Counted from the first letter of the stretch, positions 19,551 to 28,299 are shown. The stretch is 28,486 bases of DNA from Chara braunii (GCA_003427395.1 BFEA01000021.1:123773-152258); one strand, 5' to 3'. Numbers and translations: made by a program. Notes: generated from the letters alone by a model not told the origin.

Positions 19551-20565
19551 CTAATTTAATAAGTTTCATAGGATTGTCACAAAGTGAAAAGCAAAAAAAC
19601 GAAGCTTGATATTATTGTAACTGATTACTTTCTTAAAGAATATATATATAATCATAAATGACTCATCATTTTAATGGTGGAACAACATTGTATGACATAA
19701 ACATATTATGTAACCAATATTGCAAATGACAAAGGGGTTTAAAATAATAATCGAGCATTCATTTCAAGTTTGACCTTATTATTTGGGGTACAAACATTTG
19801 TCAATGGTGATGTTTTGTCCTTTATTTGTGTTTTTTTTTATTTTTTATTCTATTTAATTTTATTTATATTTTTCCTCTTTCTTTTATTATTTGTTAATTT
19901 ATTTATTTTATACAATTCTCATATAAGCTACAAAGAATGTTGCCATGTCGAGAGTGTTTATTGAAAAATATCGTTTGATATTGTAATTGCTGTTATTTTT
20001 AGTATTGCATTTTGTAATTTCCAGTTACTGGTGTCCTGATTTTTGTTTCAAGGACAATTGTTATATCTCAACTTTTATGAATAATTTTTCTATTCCACTT
20101 GTGTTGGAGCGTGTTATGTCTCATCTTTCTTGTTGTATCCCACCACCCATAACCTCTCTCCCTAGTCTCCAATTACCCCCCACCCCACCGAACTGTAGTA
20201 AAAAAGAGGAAGACACTGGATTTTGGGACTAATTAGTCTGAACAACAATTTCACGTTTTTCGGGGGGGGGGAAATGAGTCCTGACCCGAGTAGGACATCA
20301 TTTTAAGTGATATGCACAAACGTAAAACAACGCACCCCAATGTAACCTAAGCTTATAAGCGTTTTTTTGTTTACAACATCTATAGGTATAAGTTGCAAAA
20401 ACCTTACCGTGTTTCATGGAAGAGAAAACAATATTTAGATACATATTATTTTACTAGTACTGATTTGAAATATATTTTTTTTTAAAGAGTCAAATCTCAA
20501 ATTGAAATCCAAGGCATTTTATTTTAGTAAGTAGTTTAGGCACTCTAATTGGAAAATATTCGATC
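19551..20565. other. AT-rich intergenic DNA, no gene seen
   Basis: Very AT-rich, with T-homopolymer-rich frames near 19770-19964 that encode only low-complexity hydrophobic runs. Includes a poly-G run at 20262-20270. Nothing recognised. Confidence 0.6.
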
Positions 20566-20808
20566 AAAGTCTTTAACCACTAGAACGTTTCTCGGATATT
20601 TTGAAGAAACGCGTTTTGCATGACAGCGCATCGAACGGGGTGTATCGGGCTGAAATCCACGTAAATCGAGCTTCGCATGGTACCTATTTTGTCTGGGTGG
20701 ATTTGGGGCGAAATGACACCTCGATACATCCTGCCCGACACGCTGGCATGCATAACCCGTTTTGACAAAATGGTTGGAAAACGTATTGGTGGTCCAAAAA
20801 GGCTTTTA
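20566..20808. mobile_element. Foldback element, imperfect long inverted repeat
   Basis: The left half, starting AAAGTCTTTAACCACTAGAACG, aligns to the reverse complement of the right half along most of its length. It matches through GCATGACAGCG/GCATGCCAGCG and GGGCTGAAATCCAC/GCCCCAAATCCAC, with scattered mismatches. The whole segment can fold into one hairpin of about 240 bases. An 80-codon minus-strand frame across it is incidental. Confidence 0.7.
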
Positions 20809-21186
20809 TTTTTCAAATTCACCTAACTATTATACTCATAGAAGAAGGTGACCCTCTGTATTTGGTTTTGACTTTGATTCACTCAACCTTCTTTCTTTAC
20901 TGTCAGTCACTGCAATTGTCTTGGCAAATACATTTTTAATCTTTTTTGAAAAGACAATAGGAGTTCAACCCAAAAAGGAAAATAGACGTAACAAATAAGG
21001 GTCTCATTCAACACATATAGAAATCTTATGAAATCTAGGATAGTCTTAGAAAGAGACTTTCATGCTCAACTCATCCTCAAAAGGTTGCTCGTTTGTTGCA
21101 GTTCCTATAAAATGCCTTTCTATGATGATTTGTAAGGTAGGTCGAGATTTACTTGCATATGAGGGGGGGGAAAAAAAAAAATTTCA
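20809..21186. other. Intergenic, no gene seen
   Basis: No gene or element recognised. A G-run followed by an A-run lies at about 21163-21180. Confidence 0.5.
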
Positions 21187-21345
21187 AGTTTCAACCAATT
21201 GGGATCGATTACACATTAAATTTGCAGGATGTCGATGCCACTCCCAAGAATGCGGTTTAAAATTATGTTTAGAGTTTCAACCAATTGGGATCGATTACAC
21301 ATTAAATTTGCAGGATGTCGATGCCACACCCAAGAATGCGGTTTA
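21187..21345. repeat. 86-base tandem duplication
   Basis: 21187-21259 recurs at 21273-21345 with one difference over 73 bases, giving an 86-base period. The shared segment begins AGTTTCAACCAATTGGGATC. Confidence 0.9.
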
Positions 21346-21705
21346 TGAGGAGACTTGAAGACTTGGAAGGAATAGCCATGTCATCCTAGAGTCTCTCATA
21401 TGTGTTTTAGAGATGTAATACATCCGTAGTCACTTGGTTTCTAGGATGCGTGACTACCATGAGGTGGAACGGCAAGAAAAACTACTCCGTGTTCCACAAC
21501 AAGAAAAACCACTCTATGTGTTGCACAAGACCCTACAGCTTCTTAGGATTTTCCGGATGTGTTGAAGGAGACCATGAGTACTATGAAAAAATGGAAAAGA
21601 AAAGAAGAATAGAAAGGAACTGATTTCGCCCGTTTGCCAACTACCAACTATGAGGTTTGTGCTGGTGGGACTGTCCCTACCCTGATTATTTGGGGCACGG
21701 TCCGA
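21346..21705. other. Intergenic, no gene seen
   Basis: Short imperfect repeats of AAGAAAAACYACTCYRTGT at about 21475 and 21500. No gene recognised. Confidence 0.45.
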
Positions 21706-21816
21706 CTACCGTCATCACCTGAATAGAACGCCCAGTCATTATAGCCATACTTGGGGCAACTTTCTGTCCAGATGCAGCCATAATGACCAGGCGTTCTATT
21801 CGGGTGAAGACGGTAG
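21706..21816. mobile_element. Foldback element a (GAATAGAACGC family)
   Basis: The left arm from 21706 (CTACCGTC, then GAATAGAACGCC, then CATTATAG) pairs with the right arm 21777-21816, 35 of 40 bases matching. The core arm word recurs in four further places up to 23,009. Confidence 0.75.
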
Positions 21817-22028
21817 GTTGGGAAGCGAGCCAACTGCATTGTCAGCCCTCCACATGACAGATCTGGATGGCTGACAGTCAATCAGCTCACATTGGGACCT
21901 ATCCTGCTAGGACCTCTTTACCCAAATAAAACCGCCTTTTGTGGATTGTACCTGGACTGAAAGTTGTTCCAAACATAGCCATCATGATATGACCGTGCAT
22001 TCTATTCGAGGTAGTGGGGCCCTCACGT

Positions 22029-22129
22029 CGTTCCTTCTGGCCAGCCAGTTTAAGCCCGGGCCCAACTGATACTTTGTTCGCCGTTCCTTCTGGCCAGCCA
22101 GTTTAAGCCCGGGCCCAACTGATACTTTG
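22029..22129. repeat. Perfect 48-base tandem duplication
   Basis: 22029-22076 and 22082-22129 are identical over 48 bases, starting CGTTCCTTCTGGCCAGCC, with a 53-base period. It lies just after a single right-arm copy of the foldback family (21983-22016). Confidence 0.9.
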
Positions 22130-22186
22130 GAATGAAGAGAAAAAAAAAAGAACAGGCCGAGTATCATCACCAGAATCATGGCCGGC

Positions 22187-22490
22187 TGCTACCGTCTTCC
22201 CCCAAACACAACGCACCCTGATACCGAATGTATACTGGCTATCTTTTATATATATATATATTTATTATTATTATTATTATTATTTATGATACTGGCTATC
22301 TGTCCGATCCAGTGCTGGGGTCAGGTGCCACTAGCAGCGTTGAGTTTCCTCAACGCCTGAATCTGGACGCGTTCGTTCTAGAAAACGCGATTTCTGCACA
22401 TATCCACATGGCACGTCCAGATTCAGGCGTTCAGGAGACTCAACGCTGCTAGTGGGACCTAGCCCCTGCTCGGGGGAATCTGGTAGTACC
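22187..22490. mobile_element. Foldback element e, interrupted by another hairpin
   Basis: The left arm near 22187-22222 (GCTACCGTCTTCCCCC, then AACACAACGCACC) has a decayed partner near 22468-22490 (CGGGGGAATCTGGTAGTACCG on the plus strand). Between them lie an (AT)n/(TTA)n tract (22248-22285) and the separate 47-base-arm foldback at 22323-22460. Confidence 0.5.
22323..22460. repeat. 138-base foldback with 47-base arms
   Basis: 22323-22369 and the reverse complement of 22414-22460 match at 44 of 47 bases. The 44-base loop holds a further small stem (CGCGTT/AACGCG). The fold would be a stable stem-loop of pre-miRNA-like size. It could equally be a young MITE. Confidence 0.85.
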
Positions 22491-22687
22491 GTGTTCATGC
22501 GAAGAGTACATGAACATGACCGTTATCACGTCTAGGGTCGTCCTTTTGCAACCCAAACATAGCACGTCTGGCTGCCCCTCAGCTTTCACGTACACAGTAC
22601 AAACGGAACGCCGATGGGCCCTCGCTCCACTGGTGGAGACTGGTCCTTCGGGGCAGGTATCACAGGTCCCACGGATGCTTTGTCGGT

Positions 22688-22803
22688 ACTACTGCCTTTT
22701 TCCTCCGAATACAACGCACCATCATTTTGAGTGAATCGGACCGGAAACCTACCCTCTGTACATTCATAATGAGGGTGCGTTGTGTTCGGGGGAAGGCGGT
22801 ACT
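22688..22803. mobile_element. Foldback element b (GAACACAACGC subfamily)
   Basis: The left arm 22688-22730 (ACTGCC, then CCGAATACAACGCACC) pairs with the right arm 22764-22803 (GGGTGCGTTGTGTTCGGGGG, then GGCGGT). The loop between holds no feature. Confidence 0.7.
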
Positions 22804-22826
22804 AGGACTTAAGGCCGGTCCCTGCT

Positions 22827-22911
22827 GGTGCAAAGTCGGTGCTAAGGAAGCTCGAATCTGGTCAGAAAAACTGTCAAGGGGGTCGTTCTAGCTTAGCACT
22901 GACAAAGCACC
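22827..22911. repeat. Imperfect inverted repeat
   Basis: GGTGCAAAGTCGGTGCTAAG (22827-22846) faces a complement ending GCTTAGCACTGACAAAGCACC (to 22911). Pairing is broken by a 3-base internal loop. It sits between two foldback elements. Confidence 0.6.
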
Positions 22912-22928
22912 AGGGGGCCCCTTTCCTT

Positions 22929-23009
22929 ACCCGTCTTGACCCGAATAGAACGTACTGTCATTTTCGCAAACTTAATGACCGTGCGTTCTATTCGGTCGAG
23001 GACGGTAGT
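22929..23009. mobile_element. Foldback element c (GAATAGAACGC family)
   Basis: The left arm (ACCCGTC, then CCGAATAGAACG, then CTGTCATT, from 22929) pairs with the right arm 22972-23009 (AATGACCGTGCGTTCTATTCGG, then GACGGTAG). The loop is about 9 bases. Confidence 0.7.
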
Positions 23010-23160
23010 GCCCGACCGCACGAGTCCGCTCAGAGGGCCGCCACACTCCCCTTACGTTCTTTCGTGATTTTTGGAGGGCCGATTTGCTAAGAGAGGAAAA
23101 TGGTGCAACTTCACTCTCAAAAAAAAAAAATAAAAAAAAATGGTGCGATTTTGTTAGGGC

Positions 23161-23250
23161 TACTACGGTGGGAATCGAACCCTAACTCAGTGGATTGAGA
23201 CCAGGGAGGATGTACCGATCGCGTTTGCAGGTTGGAAGTCCTCAGCGCGC
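23161..23250. other. Degenerate tRNA-like sequence (tRNA-derived repeat)
   Basis: On the minus strand, GGGTTCGATTCCC (23170-23182) matches a pol III B box / tRNA T-arm, but only three T-stem pairs form around it. On the plus strand, TAACTCAGTGGATTGAGA (23183-23200) looks like a tRNA D-arm with a CTCA/TGAG stem, followed at 23230 by a weak B-box-like GGTTGGAAGTCCT. The two signals oppose each other and no full cloverleaf can be folded, so this is a tRNA-derived relic rather than a tRNA gene. Confidence 0.35.
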
Positions 23251-23558
23251 TCTCTGCAGTCGTCGTTCTGTTCCTCTCTTCCTCCTCCTCCTGTCCTTTC
23301 TAACACGGCGCAATTCCACGCGGAGGATGGCGGGCGGAGGGTGTACGGACGATTGTAGGGGAATTGGTGGGCGGGGCCCGCGAAGGCGGGGTCAGTCTGA
23401 GGGCGGGCCTGGCAATGGTCAGCACGAGGAGGCGGAGGTGGTTATCTGTGCGAGATGGACGTGGCTGATCGCTGCCATAGCCGCGTCTTCCTCGCTGGAA
23501 GATGCAGCACATAGATGAGAGGAAATTTGCCTTGGGGAGAGAAAAGAGAGAAAGAGAG

Positions 23559-23611
<53 letters not shown>

Positions 23612-23619
23612 CTACTCCT
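23200..23619. other. CpG-rich intergenic segment with (GA)n tract
   Basis: GC/CpG-rich sequence upstream of the kinase. It contains a (GA)n microsatellite at 23567-23609 preceded by an imperfect GAAAGAGAGA run. Short frames exist on both strands, but none resembles a known protein. Confidence 0.6.
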
Positions 23620-24238
23620 CTATCCCTTTCATGTAGAGACCCGTCTATTATTGCCCCAGGTATATTCGATTATGGTCTCTTCTGGTCCTTAGACAGGAGG
23701 GGAAAAAACAGTACACGTGTCAGTTCACGGACAGAAGTTGTCTTCCTCCTCTATTTGTGGTAGAGATTGGCTTTCGTAGAGAGGATTGTCTCTCCCTCCA
23801 TGCCCCAGGTGCACCGGAGGTGGTCAATTTTGGCGGTGGCGGTTTAGCGTCGTCGTCTGGTTGGTACGCCATTGCCACCACAGCGGAGACGCAAATGCAT
23901 AGGTACTCTCGATCCCGACGGCCCGGCGGCGGGTGGGACCACACGGGGAGATGTCTCTCTACGTGGAAAATTGGCGGCAAATAACCGAGTCCGATGACGT
24001 CAGCTCGGACGTCGGCTGGGTGACTTGCCACGTGTCCTATCAGCCAGCGGGGCGGCTCGTTCGCTGTCAGGATTTGCTGATTACTCGGCTGAACGTGAGC
24101 GGAACATGTGGCGGCGGGCAACTAACAGCTGATGGAAGGGGCCGAGGGAAGTGGTGTCAACAACTCATTCCAGATACTTCGCTCGTCCGTCTTTCTTAAC
24201 ACTCTCTCCTCCTCCTCCTCCTCCTCCTCCTCCTCCTC

Positions 24239-24276
<38 letters not shown>

Positions 24277-24311
24277 GTTCGTTCTCTGGCTCGTTTCCTC
24301 TGTTGTCTTTT

Positions 24312-24350
<39 letters not shown>

Positions 24351-24553
24351 CCCTTAATTTCGCCCGCCGTTTAACTTTTCTCGATTTGGCTGCTGCTTCT
24401 CCTTGTCTAATCTTTACCGTTCGATTTCTTATCCTTCAGCTAGTTGGGATTTTTTAGATTAAGTAAGAAGAGAGGCAAGGTGGCGGCGAGTGGCGCTTGA
24501 GCTGTGGCGTCAGAGGAAGGAGATCCGCGGGCGATCGATTTCTTCTGGTCACA
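23620..24553 (+). promoter_or_regulatory. Upstream region and probable 5' UTR of the DYRKP kinase
   Basis: Compact upstream region with several ACGT-core (bZIP/bHLH-type) sites: CACGTG at 23714 and 24029, TACGTGG near 23960, and TGACGTCA at 23995-24002. A GC-rich GGGGCGG lies near 24047. Pyrimidine tracts follow: (TCC)n at 24206-24245, (CT)n to about 24272, and a second (CT)n at 24315-24344, resembling plant Y-patch or 5' UTR sequence. No ATG occurs between 24375 and 24553, so scanning from a start site in that interval would reach the MQDT start. If transcription begins upstream of 24132, an 80-codon upstream ORF (24132-24374) would be present. A splice-acceptor-like CTAAT followed by TTATCCTTCAG at about 24408-24440 leaves room for a 5' UTR intron. 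No clear TATA box was identified. Confidence 0.55.
24206..24344 (+). repeat. (TCC)n and (CT)n tracts in the kinase leader
   Basis: A (TCC)n run passes directly into (CT)n. About 40 bases later a second uninterrupted (CT)n run follows. These are pyrimidine-only on the gene's sense strand and lie 210-350 bases before the start codon. Confidence 0.9.
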
Positions 24554-27500
24554 ATGCAGGATACGGTGAGTCTTATACTTCATTTTCTTCACAAGTACAA
24601 GCTGTTCAAGGCGGAAGAGACATTGCGAGAAGAGTATAAGGTCAGTTATGGCCAGAGAGACGCCCCACCATCTCCGTCTACACCTGACGAAGATGAAGCA
24701 ACCATCGCCGTCCTCCTTCAGTCCTTGGGGAAATCGCCGTCGTCCTCGCTGTCCATGCCTGTTTCTGGAAAGAGCAGTGTCGGTCTTGGGTCGTCGTCGG
24801 CTGACTTTCCTAATTTGGATGTAGCTCCACCACCCACTCCCCCGGGCCTAGCCGGTAGCGGACATGTGGGCGCCTCCTCCTCTTCGACGTTCTCCGGGCC
24901 TCCCGCCCTCTCTCCTTCCGCCGCACCGTCCCCCCCTTACCCTTCCGCGGGCGTTTCAATTAGCGACAACAGCGGCGCGTCGGCGACGGCGGCGGCGGCG
25001 ACCAAGGACGGCGCGGCACGTGTCGTCATCTCTGACGTCGTTGTAGAGTCTGATCTTCCCCGACTGCCACCTGTCAAGCTTCGCGTAGCGGAGCTGTCGA
25101 CTTCTGGCAAGTCCTTCGCTTCGTCGTCTGTTGCGCTGGATCAGCGCAATCTGCTCCCCGCCGCTTCGCAAACCGTCCCCCCAGCCTCCCATCGCTCCGA
25201 TGCCTCCTCCGCCGGTCCCGTCTTCTCTCTCGGTGCGGATTTGGACGTACCTGTTGGCCAGGTGCGACGGCACCCGCGCCCATCTATCAGCGAAGGTATC
25301 GTGGAGGATGCAAGGGATAGGGATAGCATGCTGATGTTTTCCATCCTGGGATCGGATGGAGGACAGAACAACATGGGCGCTGACCTCCAGATAGAATCTT
25401 CTGAGAACGTTCAGGACGATTGGGACAGCGACCTATACGAGGACGAAGACGACCCGGGATACGTACGCCAGCCGGTGGAAGACGAAGCCCATTTTTTAGC
25501 ACATGAAGTGGATTTGCCGAGTGATGAGGAGGGGGGAGGGGGTAGAGGTGCAGCAGCAGGAGGAGGAGGAGGAGGAGGAGCAGCAGCGGGAGGAGGAGGA
25601 GGTGGTGGTGGTGCAGCTAGAGAATGCGAGGAGAGGGGGAGGAAGAAAGAGCAGCGGGCAAAAGAGGAGGAGGGAGAAGATCCCTCTTTTGCTGAAGAGG
25701 ACGAGGCCTACTTTTCAGGGGAAGATTTTTACAAGCTGCAGAATGATGAAGACGATGTTACGGCGGACATAGAGGAAGTGGGAGGGGTGGGAGGGCGCTC
25801 CCGGCGAGAAGAGGAAGAAGAGGACGGAGAGGAGGAGGAGGAGGAGGAGGAGGAGGAAGAGGAAGAAGATGATGATGAACGGGCAGGCGCGGATGTTGAG
25901 AGGCATGAGGAAGAACCGGAAAAGTCGCCTCGGTCGGGACATTTCCGATCGATAACGTTAGGAGAAGAGGAGGCATGGGGAGATGTGAATGCTGTTCTCG
26001 ATGTGGAGGAGGAGGTCAGAGGAGGTGGTGTAGGAGTTTCTCTTCCTCCTCCTCCTTCTCCTCCTCCTGCTCTTCCTCTTGCTGCTGCTGCTGCTGCTGC
26101 GGTTGGAGTTGTTGATTCTTTCGATTGGAAGCTTCCAGTTGGTGGTGACAAGGAGTATCCTGCTGCTGGAATGAGAGCGAAAGAGGGGGGTGGTGGGGCC
26201 GGGGATGGTGTTGCTGTTGATAGGAGACGGGATATGGCAAGGCGGGGCCGAAGTGATGCGGAGAGAAGGAACCGCGAAATTGACGTCGGGATCCCGACGT
26301 CGTCGTACAGGATGCCACGCGCCTCTCTGGACGGCGGGAGGGGAGGAGGCGGAAGAGGAACGAGTGGCGGGGGCTATCGTCGGACCCGGGAAGCGCTGGG
26401 GAGTAGTCCGAGCAGCAGTGAGATGGAAATGGTCTCCGAGAACCGTTTGATGGGTGATGATGATGATGACGATGATGATGATGATGATGATGAGGAAGAA
26501 GACGAGGAGCGGGAGGAGGAGGAGGATATGATCGTAAAGTGTTATAGCTCTGGACATAGGTCCGGTAATGAGAGCGACGAAGGAGAGAACAAAGCCATTC
26601 GCTTAGTGACCGGGGGCGAGAAGACTGCTGCCTCAGACCTGGGAGGACAGTCGGGATCGGGACCCAAAGGAGGTATTGGAGGAGGAGGAGCAAACGCAGC
26701 TGTTGTTGGTTTTGGCGGGTTCTCGTTTCCCGAGCCCTCTCCTCCAGAAGCGGGGTCTTTAGTAGATTCAGGTGGGAAGTCGGTGTGGTCGATCGGCGAC
26801 AATGCTTCTGAGAAAGCCATGGACGGCGATGAGCGCGAGAGCGGCGGCATGAGCGGCGCTGATGACACGCTTGCCTCTTGGAAACGAACGAGTGCCACGT
26901 CATCGCCTCTGGTCAGTCCCCGAGGCGACATGCCGATGGAGTCTTATTACGAGGGCGAAGCCGAGGAGGAGGAGGAAGGAGAAGAAGCAGAAGAGGAGGA
27001 GGAGGAGGACGAGGAGGAGGTGGACGCGCCGGAGGTCATTGTGAAGACTAGTGGTGTGACCAATTCGAGGGACAATTGTGCGGACGACATGCTGGGCATC
27101 GACGATGTCGAAGAGGAGGAGGAAGAAGAGGCTGCCGCCATGCACGAGCAATTGCAGCGCCTTAAGAATGACGAAGAGGAATTCGAGATCTTTGATCTTA
27201 AGATTATTCACCGCAAAAATCGCACGGGATTCGAAGAAGAGAAAGATTTCCCTGTCACCATCAACGCCGTCATCGCCGGCCGATATCACGTGACCGAGTA
27301 TTTGGGCTCAGCGGCTTTCAGCAAAGCGATTCAGGCTCACGATTTGCACACCGGCATGGACGTCTGTATGAAGATCATCAAGAACAACAAGGATTTCTTC
27401 GACCAGAGTCTGGATGAAATCAAGCTCCTCAAGTACATCAACAAGCACGACCCGGCGGATCAGCACCACATCCTTCGGTTGTACGACTACTTTTATCATC

Positions 27501-28225
27501 GGGAACACCTCTTCATAGTCTGCGAGCTGCTGCGCGCCAATCTTTACGAGTTCCACAAGTATAACCGCGAGTCTGGTGGTGAAGTCTACTTCACCATGCC
27601 CCGATTGCAGTCGATTACTCGTCAGTGTTTAGAAGCACTCCGATTCATTCATGGTTTAGGGTTAATTCATTGTGATTTAAAGCCTGAGAACATTCTTGTC
27701 AAGAGCTATAGCCGATGCGAAGTGAAGGTGATTGATCTTGGAAGCAGCTGCTTTCAGACGGATCATCTGTGTTCTTATGTCCAGTCCAGATCGTATCGAG
27801 CGCCTGAAGTCATCTTGGGTCTTCCCTATGGTCAGAAGATTGATATCTGGTCGTTAGGCTGCATACTGGCGGAGCTTTGCAGCGGGAATGTGTTGTTTCA
27901 GAACGACTCATTGGCCACTTTGCTCGCGCGGGTGGTGGGGATCATCGGTCCAATAGACGTGGAGATGATTGGCAAGGGTAGAGATAGTCACAAGTACTTC
28001 ACCAAAAATCGAATCATCTATGAACGCAACCCAGAGACGGGGCAGTTGGAGTACCTGATACCCAAGAAGACGCATCTGAGGCACCGATTACCAATGGCAG
28101 ATAGCGGATTTGTGGAGTTTGTGAGCTGTTTGCTTTGTATTAAACCTGAAAATAGACCGACGGCGGCGGACGCTCTGAAACACCCTTGGCTGTCTTACCC
28201 TTACGAGCCCTTCAACACGACCTAA
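24554..28225 (+). CDS. Plant-specific DYRK-type (DYRKP) dual-specificity protein kinase, LisH-like N-terminus, single uninterrupted frame
   Basis: Predicted 1223-residue protein kinase that phosphorylates Ser/Thr on substrates and, by family analogy, a Tyr on its own activation loop during folding. The start is the ATG at 24554 (A at -3). The frame is open further upstream to 24497, but the codon there is TTG and no in-frame ATG lies above 24554. Residues 1-28 form an LisH-like helix (MQDTVSLILHFLHKYKLF), a dimerisation-type motif also found at the N-terminus of plant DYRKPs. Residues about 30-880 are low-complexity: Ser/Pro-rich, then runs of Gly, Glu, Asp, Ala and Pro. The catalytic domain runs from about residue 910 to 1213. 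It has a Gly-loop YLGSAAFSKA, ATP lysine K940 (CMKIIK), HCDLKPEN with D1041 and N1046, DLG at 1061-1063 in place of DFG, activation-loop SYVQSRSYRAPE with Y1075, and a C-terminal HPWLSYPYEPFNTT. HCD and DLG are normal for this subfamily. No frameshift or stop is seen. The absence of introns is unusual for this family. The substrate is unknown. Confidence 0.93.
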   Translation: MQDTVSLILHFLHKYKLFKAEETLREEYKVSYGQRDAPPSPSTPDEDEATIAVLLQSLGKSPSSSLSMPVSGKSSVGLGSSSADFPNLDVAPPPTPPGLAGSGHVGASSSSTFSGPPALSPSAAPSPPYPSAGVSISDNSGASATAAAATKDGAARVVISDVVVESDLPRLPPVKLRVAELSTSGKSFASSSVALDQRNLLPAASQTVPPASHRSDASSAGPVFSLGADLDVPVGQVRRHPRPSISEGIVEDARDRDSMLMFSILGSDGGQNNMGADLQIESSENVQDDWDSDLYEDEDDPGYVRQPVEDEAHFLAHEVDLPSDEEGGGGRGAAAGGGGGGGAAAGGGGGGGGAARECEERGRKKEQRAKEEEGEDPSFAEEDEAYFSGEDFYKLQNDEDDVTADIEEVGGVGGRSRREEEEEDGEEEEEEEEEEEEEDDDERAGADVERHEEEPEKSPRSGHFRSITLGEEEAWGDVNAVLDVEEEVRGGGVGVSLPPPPSPPPALPLAAAAAAAVGVVDSFDWKLPVGGDKEYPAAGMRAKEGGGGAGDGVAVDRRRDMARRGRSDAERRNREIDVGIPTSSYRMPRASLDGGRGGGGRGTSGGGYRRTREALGSSPSSSEMEMVSENRLMGDDDDDDDDDDDDEEEDEEREEEEDMIVKCYSSGHRSGNESDEGENKAIRLVTGGEKTAASDLGGQSGSGPKGGIGGGGANAAVVGFGGFSFPEPSPPEAGSLVDSGGKSVWSIGDNASEKAMDGDERESGGMSGADDTLASWKRTSATSSPLVSPRGDMPMESYYEGEAEEEEEGEEAEEEEEEDEEEVDAPEVIVKTSGVTNSRDNCADDMLGIDDVEEEEEEEAAAMHEQLQRLKNDEEEFEIFDLKIIHRKNRTGFEEEKDFPVTINAVIAGRYHVTEYLGSAAFSKAIQAHDLHTGMDVCMKIIKNNKDFFDQSLDEIKLLKYINKHDPADQHHILRLYDYFYHREHLFIVCELLRANLYEFHKYNRESGGEVYFTMPRLQSITRQCLEALRFIHGLGLIHCDLKPENILVKSYSRCEVKVIDLGSSCFQTDHLCSYVQSRSYRAPEVILGLPYGQKIDIWSLGCILAELCSGNVLFQNDSLATLLARVVGIIGPIDVEMIGKGRDSHKYFTKNRIIYERNPETGQLEYLIPKKTHLRHRLPMADSGFVEFVSCLLCIKPENRPTAADALKHPWLSYPYEPFNTT
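25526..25620 (+). repeat. (GGA)n/(GGT)n coding tract encoding Gly/Ala runs
   Basis: Inside the kinase frame, repeated GGA, then GCA, then GGA and GGT codons encode two Gly runs joined by Ala. Dense GG pairs on the sense strand could form G-quadruplexes in DNA or mRNA. Related codon tracts follow at 25811-25872 (GAG/GAA, poly-Glu), 26455-26500 (GAT/GAC, about 12 Asp) and 26043-26100 (CCT then GCT, Pro and Ala runs). Confidence 0.85.
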
Positions 28226-28240
28226 GGCAGGTTGCTAAAG

Positions 28241-28299
<59 letters not shown>
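28241..28299 (+). repeat. (GA)n tract in the 3' UTR of the kinase
   Basis: An uninterrupted (GA)n run of about 59 bases begins 15 bases after the TAA stop codon at 28223-28225. It is complementary to the (CT)n tracts of the same gene's leader. The remaining sequence to the window end is G-rich, and no AATAAA-like polyadenylation signal is seen, so the transcript end probably lies outside the window. Confidence 0.9.

Noticed and set aside
19770-19964. Small membrane protein frame
   Set aside because: The hydrophobic run is translated from T-homopolymer-rich AT DNA. No other coding sign.
23161-23250. Functional tRNA gene
   Set aside because: The A-box-like and B-box-like signals are on opposite strands and neither orientation gives a complete cloverleaf.
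24497-24553. N-terminal extension of the kinase by 19 codons
   Set aside because: It would start at a TTG codon, which is not expected for a nuclear eukaryotic gene. The first in-frame ATG is at 24554.
26016-26903. Minus-strand frame of 295 codons inside the kinase gene
   Set aside because: It is antisense to in-frame GAG/GAT/GGA codon repeats and consists of Pro, Leu, His and Gln runs. The plus-strand kinase explains the region.
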